7,981 nucleotides of DNA from the NCBI GenBank assembly GCA_031266315.1, contig JAISBG010000729.1:1-7981 (forward strand). The letters run 5' to 3'. Shown in pieces: positions 1-5,881 of this stretch. The notes beneath the pieces are model-generated. The model did no database searches. It saw only the letters and a program-made list of their open reading frames with translations, and was not told the DNA's origin. Within the stretch, counting starts at the first letter, position 1, and every line of letters begins with the position of its first letter. The translations under genes were made by a program, and so were the position numbers. This stretch comes from Planctomycetaceae bacterium. GTDB lineage: Bacteria; Planctomycetota; Planctomycetia; Pirellulales; Thermoguttaceae.

Positions 1-2
1 GT

Positions 3-212
3 GAACGTACATTTCCGGCATCGTGGATATTACCGAATGGTTGTGATGTTTCCGACGAATTTGTACGTTATGCCCAACCGTTGGTTGGTGAAGACATGCT
101 TTCGCTTCCCATGATCGGAGGACGCCAACGCATGACACAATTTAAACCGATTTTTGCCGAAAAGAAACTGACGCCTTATATTCCTGAAGCAGACCGGAAA
201 AAAATTTCATAA
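3..212 (+). CDS. C-terminal end of a possible phosphofructokinase (PPi- or ATP-dependent), 5' partial
   Basis: The frame is open from the left edge to the TAA at 210-212, giving 69 residues of a protein whose start lies outside the window. It reads ERTFPASWILPNGCDVSDE near the start, followed by FVRYAQPLVGED, GGRQRMTQFKPIFAEKK and a tail ending in KKIS. The block with a conserved Trp, an NG-x-DV-x-D-x-F segment and 'YA-x-PL-x-G' followed by 'GRQR' resembles, from memory, the C-terminal end of planctomycete 6-phosphofructokinases / diphosphate-fructose-6-phosphate phosphotransferases, cytoplasmic glycolytic enzymes. No catalytic motif is inside the window, so the family is tentative, but the open frame, natural codon use and clean stop make it a real coding end. 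There is no clear T-rich intrinsic terminator after the stop. Confidence 0.5.
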   Translation, partial: ERTFPASWILPNGCDVSDEFVRYAQPLVGEDMLSLPMIGGRQRMTQFKPIFAEKKLTPYIPEADRKKIS

Positions 213-242
213 CTCTTGAGGTTGTTTTTATGATGAAAATGA

Positions 243-288
243 GGTTGCGAAAACTTAATTTCAATTATTTGAAATACCTAATGCAACC
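243..288 (+). other. Nested inverted repeat
   Basis: GGTTGC (243-248) can pair with GCAACC (283-288). Inside it, ATTTCAA (258-264) pairs perfectly with TTGAAAT (269-275) around a TTAT loop. It starts 30 bases after the stop of the upstream gene, so it may stabilise or end that transcript, but no T run follows, so it is not a standard intrinsic terminator. Its role is unknown. Confidence 0.3.
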
Positions 289-359
289 CTAACACAATAT
301 AACAATCCCAAAATTCCCAAAACAATCAGAAAATTTTTCTCAAAAAAGAAAGATTTCTC

Positions 360-388
360 TTGATTTCTGGTTTGATATCTCGTAAACT
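360..388 (+). promoter_or_regulatory. Weak sigma70-like promoter candidate
   Basis: TTGATT (360-365) and TAAACT (383-388) each match the -35 and -10 consensus at four of six bases, with a 17-base spacer. It would give a leader of about 90 bases containing the hairpin at 419-442 and the ribosome binding site at 475-479. Such matches are common by chance in AT-rich DNA, so support is weak. Confidence 0.22.
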
Positions 389-418
389 ATGAATCTCATT
401 CAATAGCGATACATCTTT

Positions 419-442
419 TTTGCCATATTGTTTTATGGCAAA
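419..442 (+). other. Perfect 9-bp hairpin in the pilin leader
   Basis: TTTGCCATA (419-427) is the exact reverse complement of TATGGCAAA (434-442), with the 6-base loop TTGTTT. It lies 33 bases before the AAGGA site and 45 bases before the ATG at 488. There is no T run after it on either strand, so an operator or an mRNA leader structure is more likely than a terminator. Confidence 0.35.
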
Positions 443-487
443 TGTTTCGCGATTATTTCAATGAAACCTTGTATAAGGAATATGACA

Positions 488-704
488 ATGAAAAACTTTA
501 TTACATGTTTGGTCGGATTTTTTGCTATGTTTTTGGCGAAAAATCAAATGTTAAAATGGAGAATCGAGGGGGGGGGGGGCAGTATGTAGAAGAGGGTTAA
601 GAACGAATTGTGGAAAGTGTTCGGTTTTCCGACACTATTCGGCAAAACTCGCAACTCTCTTTCGTTCTTCACCGTTCGGCTTTACTTTAGTCGAACTTCT
701 TGTA
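488..704 (+). other. Out-of-frame 5' part of the DUF1559 pilin gene, with signal-like start
   Basis: An ATG at 488 has a good Shine-Dalgarno site (AAGGA 475-479, 8-base spacing). It opens a frame starting MKNFITCLVGFFAMFLA, a hydrophobic signal-like stretch, then passes through the G12 tract and stops at TAG 587-589 after 33 residues. A second ATG at 556 has no Shine-Dalgarno site and stops at TAA 598-600. The frame that continues into the pilin is open from 555 and encodes [16 protein letters not shown], then [14 protein letters not shown], leading straight into the residues at 705. It contains no ATG, GTG, TTG or CTG before 705. The coding text of the pilin therefore clearly extends upstream but is disconnected from both ATG starts by the homopolymer. 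Which start is native depends on the true G count. Confidence 0.55.
568..579 (+). repeat. Poly-G homopolymer of 12, a frame-breaking tract
   Basis: Twelve G in a row lie between the candidate start codons (488 and 556) and the pilin coding frame. With 12 G, both starts run into stops within 33 codons. Changing the count to 11 or 14 joins ATG 488 to the pilin; 10 or 13 joins ATG 556. Long G tracts are classic slipped-strand contingency sites and also a frequent source of sequencing error; the sequence cannot decide between these. Confidence 0.85.
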
Positions 705-1760
705 GTGATTGCGATTATCGGCGTATTAATCGCTCTTCTGTTGCCAGCTGTGCAAGCCGCTAGGGAAGCGGCAAGACGAATACAGTGTTCCAACAAATTA
801 AAACAGTTGACTCTTGCTGTTCATACCTATGCGGACATTCACAAAACTTTTCCAGCAGCACTTGGACATCACTACGGTACGGTAAATATTGTGGCATCTG
901 AATTTGGACGTTGGAGCGGGTTCATTGCCTTGCTTCCCGGCATAGAACAAACAGCTTTATATGACCGTATCATGTCTGAAAATGTTTATATGGAAGCAGG
1001 AATTGCGGGACCTCGTATACTAACAGTTGCTCAAGGCGGAAAGGACAATCCGCGTGCTGCGCAACCTGATGTTTTTATCTGTCCTTCCAACGGAGTTAGC
1101 AATAAACCAGAAGCGGCAACCGGTTATACCTGTTATCGATTTAATGTCGGCGACAATCCCTATGATTCTTTTGTGGATGCTCACAATCGTGGACCTTTCG
1201 GTTATCAAGCGTGGCGTTCACTTAGTGCGATTCACGACGGATTGAGTAATACACTCAGTTTCAGTGAGAAAGCGGTTGATGAATATGATGGAAAGTCAAA
1301 AGACGTTAAAAAACAGATAGCAACATACAATAACCTTGCCACCGGTGGATTTAGTGGTGGCTATCTTAGCGACCGGACAATTTGTGTTGGTTCGGCAGTT
1401 CGCGGAGAATATCAATATGGCGTAGGCGGAATGGCTAGTGGTTTTACTTTGCTTGTTGGATGGACTTGGTTTGGATATGACGGGCGGCATATCAATTTCG
1501 TTACGACACTTCCTCCAAACTCTCCCTCGTGTTTCATGATGGTATCGCCTTGGAGTTACATGATTTCTGCAACAAGTTTCCATCCCGGCGGTGTCAACGT
1601 CTCATTACTGGACGGTTCCGGCAAGTTTGTTTCCGAAACAATTGACAGCGGAACAGCGATAAAATTTCCCACTCCATCCGCAGCAAATGGCGAATCTCCT
1701 TTTGGAGTTTGGGGTGCAATGGGTTCACGAGACGGCGGCGAATCTAAAACGTTGCCATGA
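705..1760 (+). CDS. DUF1559 pseudopilin-like protein with type IV prepilin N-terminus (start unresolved)
   Basis: This is a member of the planctomycete DUF1559 family, pseudopilin-like proteins expected to be processed by prepilin peptidase and anchored in the cytoplasmic membrane or assembled by a type II secretion / type IV pilus-like system; individual functions are mostly unknown. The GTG at 705 gives 351 residues, but it falls inside the prepilin motif. Just upstream in the same frame lies [11 protein letters not shown], with the expected cleavage between Gly and Phe and the +5 Glu, so translation must begin earlier. From 705 the protein continues with [24 protein letters not shown] (the hydrophobic helix), CPSNG at 126-130, the family-typical [11 protein letters not shown] at 178-188, and the H-x9-DG motif with H293 and D303-G304. 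It ends with the family-typical [13 protein letters not shown]. The body is full length, so any disruption is confined to the 5' end. GTG 705 has no Shine-Dalgarno site and is probably an artefact of the upstream frame break. Confidence 0.85.
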   Translation: MIAIIGVLIALLLPAVQAAREAARRIQCSNKLKQLTLAVHTYADIHKTFPAALGHHYGTVNIVASEFGRWSGFIALLPGIEQTALYDRIMSENVYMEAGIAGPRILTVAQGGKDNPRAAQPDVFICPSNGVSNKPEAATGYTCYRFNVGDNPYDSFVDAHNRGPFGYQAWRSLSAIHDGLSNTLSFSEKAVDEYDGKSKDVKKQIATYNNLATGGFSGGYLSDRTICVGSAVRGEYQYGVGGMASGFTLLVGWTWFGYDGRHINFVTTLPPNSPSCFMMVSPWSYMISATSFHPGGVNVSLLDGSGKFVSETIDSGTAIKFPTPSAANGESPFGVWGAMGSRDGGESKTLP

Positions 1761-1827
1761 TATGTGGTACGTATTTAAAATTTTTGTTTTTATTTTTTAA
1801 TAAATAACAAAATTTATTTGATATTCA

Positions 1828-1857
1828 TGTAGGGACGCACTGCTGTGCGCCCCTACA
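1828..1857. repeat. REP-like imperfect palindrome between genes
   Basis: TGTAGGGACGCAC (1828-1840) pairs with GTGCGCCCCTACA (1845-1857) at 12 of 13 positions around a TGCT loop; the only mismatch is A1835 against C1850. It is far more GC-rich than the surrounding AT-rich spacer and lies 68 bases after one stop and 91 bases before the next ATG. Its form, TGTAGGG at the ends with a CGCAC core, is like the short palindromic elements scattered between genes in many bacteria. No T run follows, so it is not a canonical terminator. Whether other copies exist cannot be seen here. Confidence 0.6.
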
Positions 1858-1947
1858 GAAACCGAATTTTCAAGTGCAATGAGCGTTTCATGATTGATAC
1901 CGTCATTTTATTTTTTGTCAAAACAATTTTTTCAAGGAAAAATTTTT

Positions 1948-2460
1948 ATGAGAACAACTTTACTATTTTGTACATTAGCAATTTTGCTGTTTTGTACTGA
2001 TTGCAGCAACGTACCAGTACCGGACGAACTGAAAACCCTTTATCCCGTAACCATTATCGTGACCGATGGTAATCAAGCGATAGAAGGTGTTGCCGTTTCA
2101 CTGTCCGCTAAAACTTCCGGCGGTGCGTGGGCAAGTTGCGGAGTAACGAATGTGAAAGGTGTTGCCGTGATTCAAACGTCCCGTGCTTCTTACACCGGAA
2201 AAGGTGCGCCGGCAGGTGATTATAAAGTTATACTAATAAAAACGGTGAAATTGCCTCCAGAATTGGAGCCGCAAGAAGAAGACCAAAGGCTGGCTCCGCA
2301 AGCCGCTACTGCCAAACAAGCAAAACTAGAAGCATTTTATGAGAAGAATCGTGTCATTCCAAAAATTCTGGAAAATTCTAATACAAGTCCGATAGAATTA
2401 ATGGTTGCCGAAAAAGACGCTGCAATATTGACAATTGATATTGCTCAATATAAAAAGTAA
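1948..2460 (+). CDS. Small exported/lipoprotein-like protein with carboxypeptidase-regulatory-like fold
   Basis: The 170-residue protein starts at ATG 1948, preceded by AAGGA at 1934-1938 (9-base spacing). A longer frame from TTG 1894 lacks such a site and would bury the signal sequence. Residues 1-19 (MRTTLLFCTLAILLFCTDC) form a short signal peptide with Cys8, Cys16 and Cys19. Cys19 is a likely lipidation residue, but the preceding CTD is not a canonical lipobox. Residues about 32-100 look like a beta-sandwich of the carboxypeptidase-regulatory type: YPVTIIVTDGNQAIEGVAVSL, a GVTNVKGVA turn, and GAPAGDYKVILIKT. The C-terminal part (about 101-170) is charged with a helical stretch. Small proteins like this often sit beside DUF1559 genes in planctomycetes, and here one follows directly after. 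Its function is unknown; a surface binding or structural role is a guess. Confidence 0.8.
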   Translation: MRTTLLFCTLAILLFCTDCSNVPVPDELKTLYPVTIIVTDGNQAIEGVAVSLSAKTSGGAWASCGVTNVKGVAVIQTSRASYTGKGAPAGDYKVILIKTVKLPPELEPQEEDQRLAPQAATAKQAKLEAFYEKNRVIPKILENSNTSPIELMVAEKDAAILTIDIAQYKK

Positions 2461-2463
2461 AGA

Positions 2464-2501
2464 ATGAACAATACAACATTGTATTCTATTATTCATTTTT
2501 T
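2464..2501 (+). terminator. Weak AT-rich hairpin followed by six T, possible terminator
   Basis: Just after the stop at 2460, AATACAA (2470-2476) and TTGTATT (2479-2485) form a short stem. Flanking ATGAA (2464-2468) can pair with TTCAT (2492-2496), followed by a T run at 2496-2501. The stem is AT-rich and interrupted, so this would be an inefficient terminator. If it works, it separates the pilin/lipoprotein pair from the secreted enzyme genes that begin at 2534. Confidence 0.3.
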
Positions 2502-2533
2502 GAATGTTACTTTTAATCACAGGAGAATTTTTT

Positions 2534-3334
2534 ATGAAAATATTTAATTTGTTTCTGCCAATTTTATTTCTGTTTGTTTTTTCCGTGTTACAGGCGGAAG
2601 ATAATGTCCAAACAAAAAACAACGTTAGGGAACTTCGTGTTCTTTCCTATAATATTCATATCGGAATCGGTATGGATGATAAACTTGATCTGGAACGTAC
2701 CGCAAAAACAATTCTGGAACAAAATTCTGATATTGTCGCGTTACAGGAAGTTGACCGGATGGCAGACAGAACGCAAAAAACGGATCAGACAAAAGAACTA
2801 GCGAAATTGACCGGTATGGAAGCGGTTTTCGGTAAAACGTTAAATCGTTCCAATGGAGAATACGGTATTGCTATTCTCACCAAACATCCGATTTTAGAAC
2901 AAAAATACACTCAACTCCCACGTTTGGGAAATCGAGAAGATCGCGGCGTGTTGGCAGTGAAAATCCGTTTGGACGACAAAACGTCATTGTTGTTTATCTG
3001 CACACATTTTTGTCACGAAAGTGAAGAACGGCGAATCATGCAGGCGCAAAAAATTAATGAACTTTTTACGTCCGATAATGATTTGCCGACTATTCTTGCC
3101 GGAGATTTCAACGCTCCACCTGACAGTAAAACGATTGCAGTTCTTAAAGAAAAATGGTTTGATACGACTGATAATAAACCAACTTTCGGTAATCCCAAAC
3201 CATCTTCCAAATTGGATTACATTTTTTGCCGTCCCGAATCGGTGTTCAATGTAAAACAAACCAACGTGATTAACGATTCCGTAACTTCCGACCACTGCCC
3301 TGTTCTCTCGGTTGTGGACTTGGTAACACCGTGA
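2534..3334 (+). CDS. Secreted endonuclease/exonuclease/phosphatase (EEP) family protein
   Basis: A 266-residue protein starting at ATG 2534 behind AGGAG (2521-2525, 8-base spacing). An in-frame ATG at 2504 has no such site and would spoil the signal peptide. Residues 1-21 (MKIFNLFLPILFLFVFSVLQA) form a cleavable signal peptide. The mature part is a full DNase I-like fold carrying the metal and catalytic motifs in order: LSYNIH with N40, ALQEVD with the Mg-binding E72, THFCH at 157-161, GDFNAPP with D191 and N193, KLDYIF with D228, and SDHCPV with D253 and the general base H254. The family cleaves phosphodiester or phosphomonoester bonds in nucleic acids, phospholipids or sugar phosphates; the sequence does not fix the substrate. 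All key residues are intact. It is exported, so it acts in the periplasm or outside, and it is 48 bases upstream of the next secreted gene, which suggests co-transcription. Confidence 0.88.
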   Translation: MKIFNLFLPILFLFVFSVLQAEDNVQTKNNVRELRVLSYNIHIGIGMDDKLDLERTAKTILEQNSDIVALQEVDRMADRTQKTDQTKELAKLTGMEAVFGKTLNRSNGEYGIAILTKHPILEQKYTQLPRLGNREDRGVLAVKIRLDDKTSLLFICTHFCHESEERRIMQAQKINELFTSDNDLPTILAGDFNAPPDSKTIAVLKEKWFDTTDNKPTFGNPKPSSKLDYIFCRPESVFNVKQTNVINDSVTSDHCPVLSVVDLVTP

Positions 3335-3382
3335 AACAAAAATTACGAAAATCACAGAAACTTGAATTTAGGAGAATCAATT

Positions 3383-5746
3383 ATGTTTATTTTTCGTATT
3401 ATTTTATGTGTATTGTTTATTGGTTCGATGACTTACGGAGCCGAATCGTTTTTACCGCAAGAAAAAACGATTTCATTACCGTTTGCGTCGGATTTGAACG
3501 CTGATCGTGCTTACATTGATATTCCGATAACAAATCCGTTACTTATCAGACAAGCCGACAGTTTTGAAATGGACTTTGAATGTGACCAACCCGACGCAAT
3601 CGGAAATCTTACACTATATTTTCGTAGCGGTAACGGTTGGTATAGTTATGCGGTTACACCAAAAGAAGATTTTTCGGTTGGAACCAGACAATTTCATGCG
3701 GAAGTTTTGCGTTCCCGAAATTTCCATACGGAAGGAACACCGGAACCGTTAGACAAGGCGGATGTGATTCGGTTTTCAGTCTGGCGCGGTGCGCCGCACA
3801 ACGCAACTATTAAGTTACGGAATATTCAAATCGTACCGTATTCAATTCTTGCCGTTGTTTCTGATTCCAAAGAAGAATTTAGTTACGGAAATTCGCTTGT
3901 TGCGCGAATGAATCGAGCTGGAATTCCAACCGGAGCCGTTTCGCCAAACGAATTAACACCGGAACGTTTGACCGATTGCAAAATCATTGTTTTGCCGCTT
4001 AATTATAAACTTCCAGCGGAAACAGTTGCAATATTACAAACGTTTGCCGAACAGGGCGGAAAAATTGTTGCGTTTTATCAACTTCCGCCGGAACTCGCAA
4101 AAACTCTCGGTTTTGAATCGGGAAAATATCTGAAATCACCTGAAGACGATTCGGCGTTTGCCAAAATTCGTTTTGAAAAATCGGCTCCGTTTGAAAAATT
4201 TGATGAAATGATACAAAAATCATGGAATATTGTTACCGCAACACCGTCAACTTTATATCACGCTGAAATTGCGGCATGGTGGTATGATGCGGCTAGTCGG
4301 AAAACGGAATATCCGGCGTTGTTGGTTAGTGATCGCGGTGCCTTCTTTTCGCATATTTTAACCAATGAAGATTCCGAAACGAAAAATCGTTTTCTGTTGA
4401 CAATATTCGAACATTTTGATCCGGCGTTTCGTTATCGAAATATTGTGCGAATATGGAAATCGCTTTTCAATATCGGCGATGTGAGAGGTCGAACCGAAGA
4501 ACAGCGGCTCGAACTGGAAAAAAAGTTTCTCACGGAATTAAAACACCGAAATATTGATGTAACGCCGGAATTTTTTCAAACGAATCCCGATGAAACTGTT
4601 CTCCGTAAATTTGTTCCGAAATTTCAGGAATTTATTGATGCGCTTCAGGATATTCGGCAAAACGCTGTTCGTGAATATTGTACAACAATTCCGTCGAAAA
4701 CGCCGGAATTTCGGGCGTGGTGGGAACATGCCGGACTGGGGGCGTATCACGGTGATTGGGACAGAACAATGAAAGAACTTTCCGAAACAGGATTCAATGC
4801 CGTGATTTCAAATCTTCTTTGGGGCGGTTCGGCACACTATGCCAGTGATGTGATTCCGCGAAGTAAAAAATTTGAACAATACGGCGATCAGATTGAACAG
4901 GCAATTCAAGCCGGAAAAAAATACGGTGTTGAAGTTCACGCGTGGCAGGTTTGTTACCGTTTAGCCGGTTCGCCGCCGGAATTTATTGAAACAATGAAAA
5001 ATGCCGGAAGACTCCAGAAAAGTTTTAACGGAGCCGTTCATGACTGGGATACGAATGATTGGCTTTGTCCGTCACATTCCGAAAATATTGATCTTGAATG
5101 TCAAACGTTTTGCGAACTTGTACGAAAATATCCTGACCTTGCCGGAATCCATTTTGATTACATTCGTTATCCTGATGAGAATCATTGTTATTGTGACGGT
5201 TGCCGTGAACGTTTTGTGAAGGAAACCGGTTGCGATATTACGAACGATATTACGAATTGGACGAAAGATGTTCGCGGTAATGGTATTCACGCAACAAAAT
5301 ATCAGCAATGGCGGTGTGATAATATCACCAAACTGGTTGAACGTGTTCATCGGGAAACAAAACAAATTCGTTCAAATATTAAAATTTCAGCGGCAGTGTT
5401 TTCAAATTATCCCGGTTGCTGCCGTAGTATCGGACAAGATTGGCAAGTTTGGGTTGAAAAAGGCTGTCTTGATTTCATTTGTCCAATGGATTATACTGAA
5501 AACTTGAAACGTTTTGAAAACTTAATCAAACAGCAACAGGAACTCATCGGCAATCGTATTCCTTTATATCCGGGAATTGGCGCAACAGCAACCGGTATTA
5601 ACATGACACCGGATCGTGTTGCTACAGAAATTAAAATCGTTCGGGAACAAAATTTGTCCGGTTTCGTAATTTTTAATCTCGATAATCGAACAATCAATGC
5701 GATTCCACCAATGTTGAAACTTGGTGTTACCGGAAAGAATCAATAA
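3383..5746 (+). CDS. Secreted GHL10-type glycosidase-like protein with N-terminal accessory domains
   Basis: A 787-residue protein starting at ATG 3383 behind AGGAG (3370-3374, 8-base spacing); an in-frame TTG at 3362 would extend the signal peptide for no reason. Residues 1-20 are a signal peptide ending near TYG-AE. Residues about 25-150 look like a beta-sandwich carbohydrate-binding or galactose-binding-like module. Residues about 152-245 resemble a glutamine-amidotransferase-like fold, as in beta-galactosidase trimerisation domains (ILAVVSDS, KIIVLPLNYKLP, FAEQGGKIVAFY). After a helical linker, residues about 442-780 form the glycosyl-hydrolase-like TIM barrel (GHL10, PF02638 type). Its marks are FRAWW (443-447), GFNAVISNLLW, EVHAW (517-521), GIHFDYIRYP (588-597), the Cys cluster HCYCDGC (601-607) and CPMDY (700-704). 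The family is thought to act on glycans, but substrates are largely unknown. Context suggests extracellular polysaccharide breakdown. D592 and D703 are plausible active-site acids (inference). Confidence 0.85.
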   Translation: MFIFRIILCVLFIGSMTYGAESFLPQEKTISLPFASDLNADRAYIDIPITNPLLIRQADSFEMDFECDQPDAIGNLTLYFRSGNGWYSYAVTPKEDFSVGTRQFHAEVLRSRNFHTEGTPEPLDKADVIRFSVWRGAPHNATIKLRNIQIVPYSILAVVSDSKEEFSYGNSLVARMNRAGIPTGAVSPNELTPERLTDCKIIVLPLNYKLPAETVAILQTFAEQGGKIVAFYQLPPELAKTLGFESGKYLKSPEDDSAFAKIRFEKSAPFEKFDEMIQKSWNIVTATPSTLYHAEIAAWWYDAASRKTEYPALLVSDRGAFFSHILTNEDSETKNRFLLTIFEHFDPAFRYRNIVRIWKSLFNIGDVRGRTEEQRLELEKKFLTELKHRNIDVTPEFFQTNPDETVLRKFVPKFQEFIDALQDIRQNAVREYCTTIPSKTPEFRAWWEHAGLGAYHGDWDRTMKELSETGFNAVISNLLWGGSAHYASDVIPRSKKFEQYGDQIEQAIQAGKKYGVEVHAWQVCYRLAGSPPEFIETMKNAGRLQKSFNGAVHDWDTNDWLCPSHSENIDLECQTFCELVRKYPDLAGIHFDYIRYPDENHCYCDGCRERFVKETGCDITNDITNWTKDVRGNGIHATKYQQWRCDNITKLVERVHRETKQIRSNIKISAAVFSNYPGCCRSIGQDWQVWVEKGCLDFICPMDYTENLKRFENLIKQQQELIGNRIPLYPGIGATATGINMTPDRVATEIKIVREQNLSGFVIFNLDNRTINAIPPMLKLGVTGKNQ

Positions 5747-5836
5747 ACCTATCGTTTTTTTTGTAATTATTCAATGGAATTTTTGCTTTTCTGTTTTAAC
5801 TGCAAAGATCGTCTGGAAATTACAAAAATAAAAGAG

Positions 5837-5855
5837 ACAATGACCTTTTCATTGT
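5837..5855 (+). other. Small hairpin before the next gene's ribosome binding site
   Basis: ACAATGA (5837-5843) is the exact reverse complement of TCATTGT (5849-5855), with a five-base loop. It sits 14 bases before AGGAG (5870-5874) in the 135-base gap between two secreted genes. It could be an mRNA stability or processing element, or chance in AT-rich DNA. A run of eight T lies early in this gap (about 5754-5761) without a stem before it, so no terminator is called. Confidence 0.25.
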
Positions 5856-5881
5856 ACCATTTTAAATTCAGGAGTATCACA

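Larger units (their letters stand above)
213..487 (+). other. Intergenic region with leader elements, no convincing gene
   Basis: This AT-rich stretch separates the gene ending at 212 from the ATG at 488. It holds a nested hairpin (243-288), a weak sigma70-like promoter candidate (360-388), a perfect 9-bp hairpin (419-442) and a Shine-Dalgarno site AAGGA (475-479). The only small open frame with a possible ribosome binding site (GAGG 218-221) is a 20-codon one from ATG 230 to TAA 292. It encodes a short basic peptide and overlaps the nested hairpin; it may well be chance. No tRNA, CRISPR or insertion sequence was seen. Confidence 0.5.

Noticed and set aside
568..579. G-quadruplex formed by the G12 run
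   Set aside because: A single uninterrupted run without spaced G blocks does not match the usual intramolecular four-tract pattern; slippage is the simpler consequence.
1771..1820. Terminator after the pilin stop
   Set aside because: The region is T-rich and has an imperfect AT-only inverted repeat, but no stable stem immediately followed by a T run.
1894..1947. Longer N-terminus of the small lipoprotein-like protein from TTG 1894
   Set aside because: No Shine-Dalgarno site, and it would put 18 residues before the signal peptide; ATG 1948 has AAGGA at the right distance.
2504..2533. Upstream ATG 2504 for the EEP-family gene
   Set aside because: No ribosome binding site; ATG 2534 sits 8 bases after AGGAG and begins a clean signal peptide.
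2984..3355. Antisense open frame of 123 codons and similar minus-strand frames
   Set aside because: They lie opposite well-supported genes, lack ribosome binding sites and show no recognisable motifs; they are shadows of + strand coding.
3362..3382. Upstream TTG 3362 for the GHL10 gene
   Set aside because: Its codons run through the Shine-Dalgarno site that serves ATG 3383.
5774..5881. Upstream ATG 5774 for the 586-residue protein
   Set aside because: No ribosome binding site, and the added 36 residues do not look like a signal peptide, whereas the segment from 5882 does.
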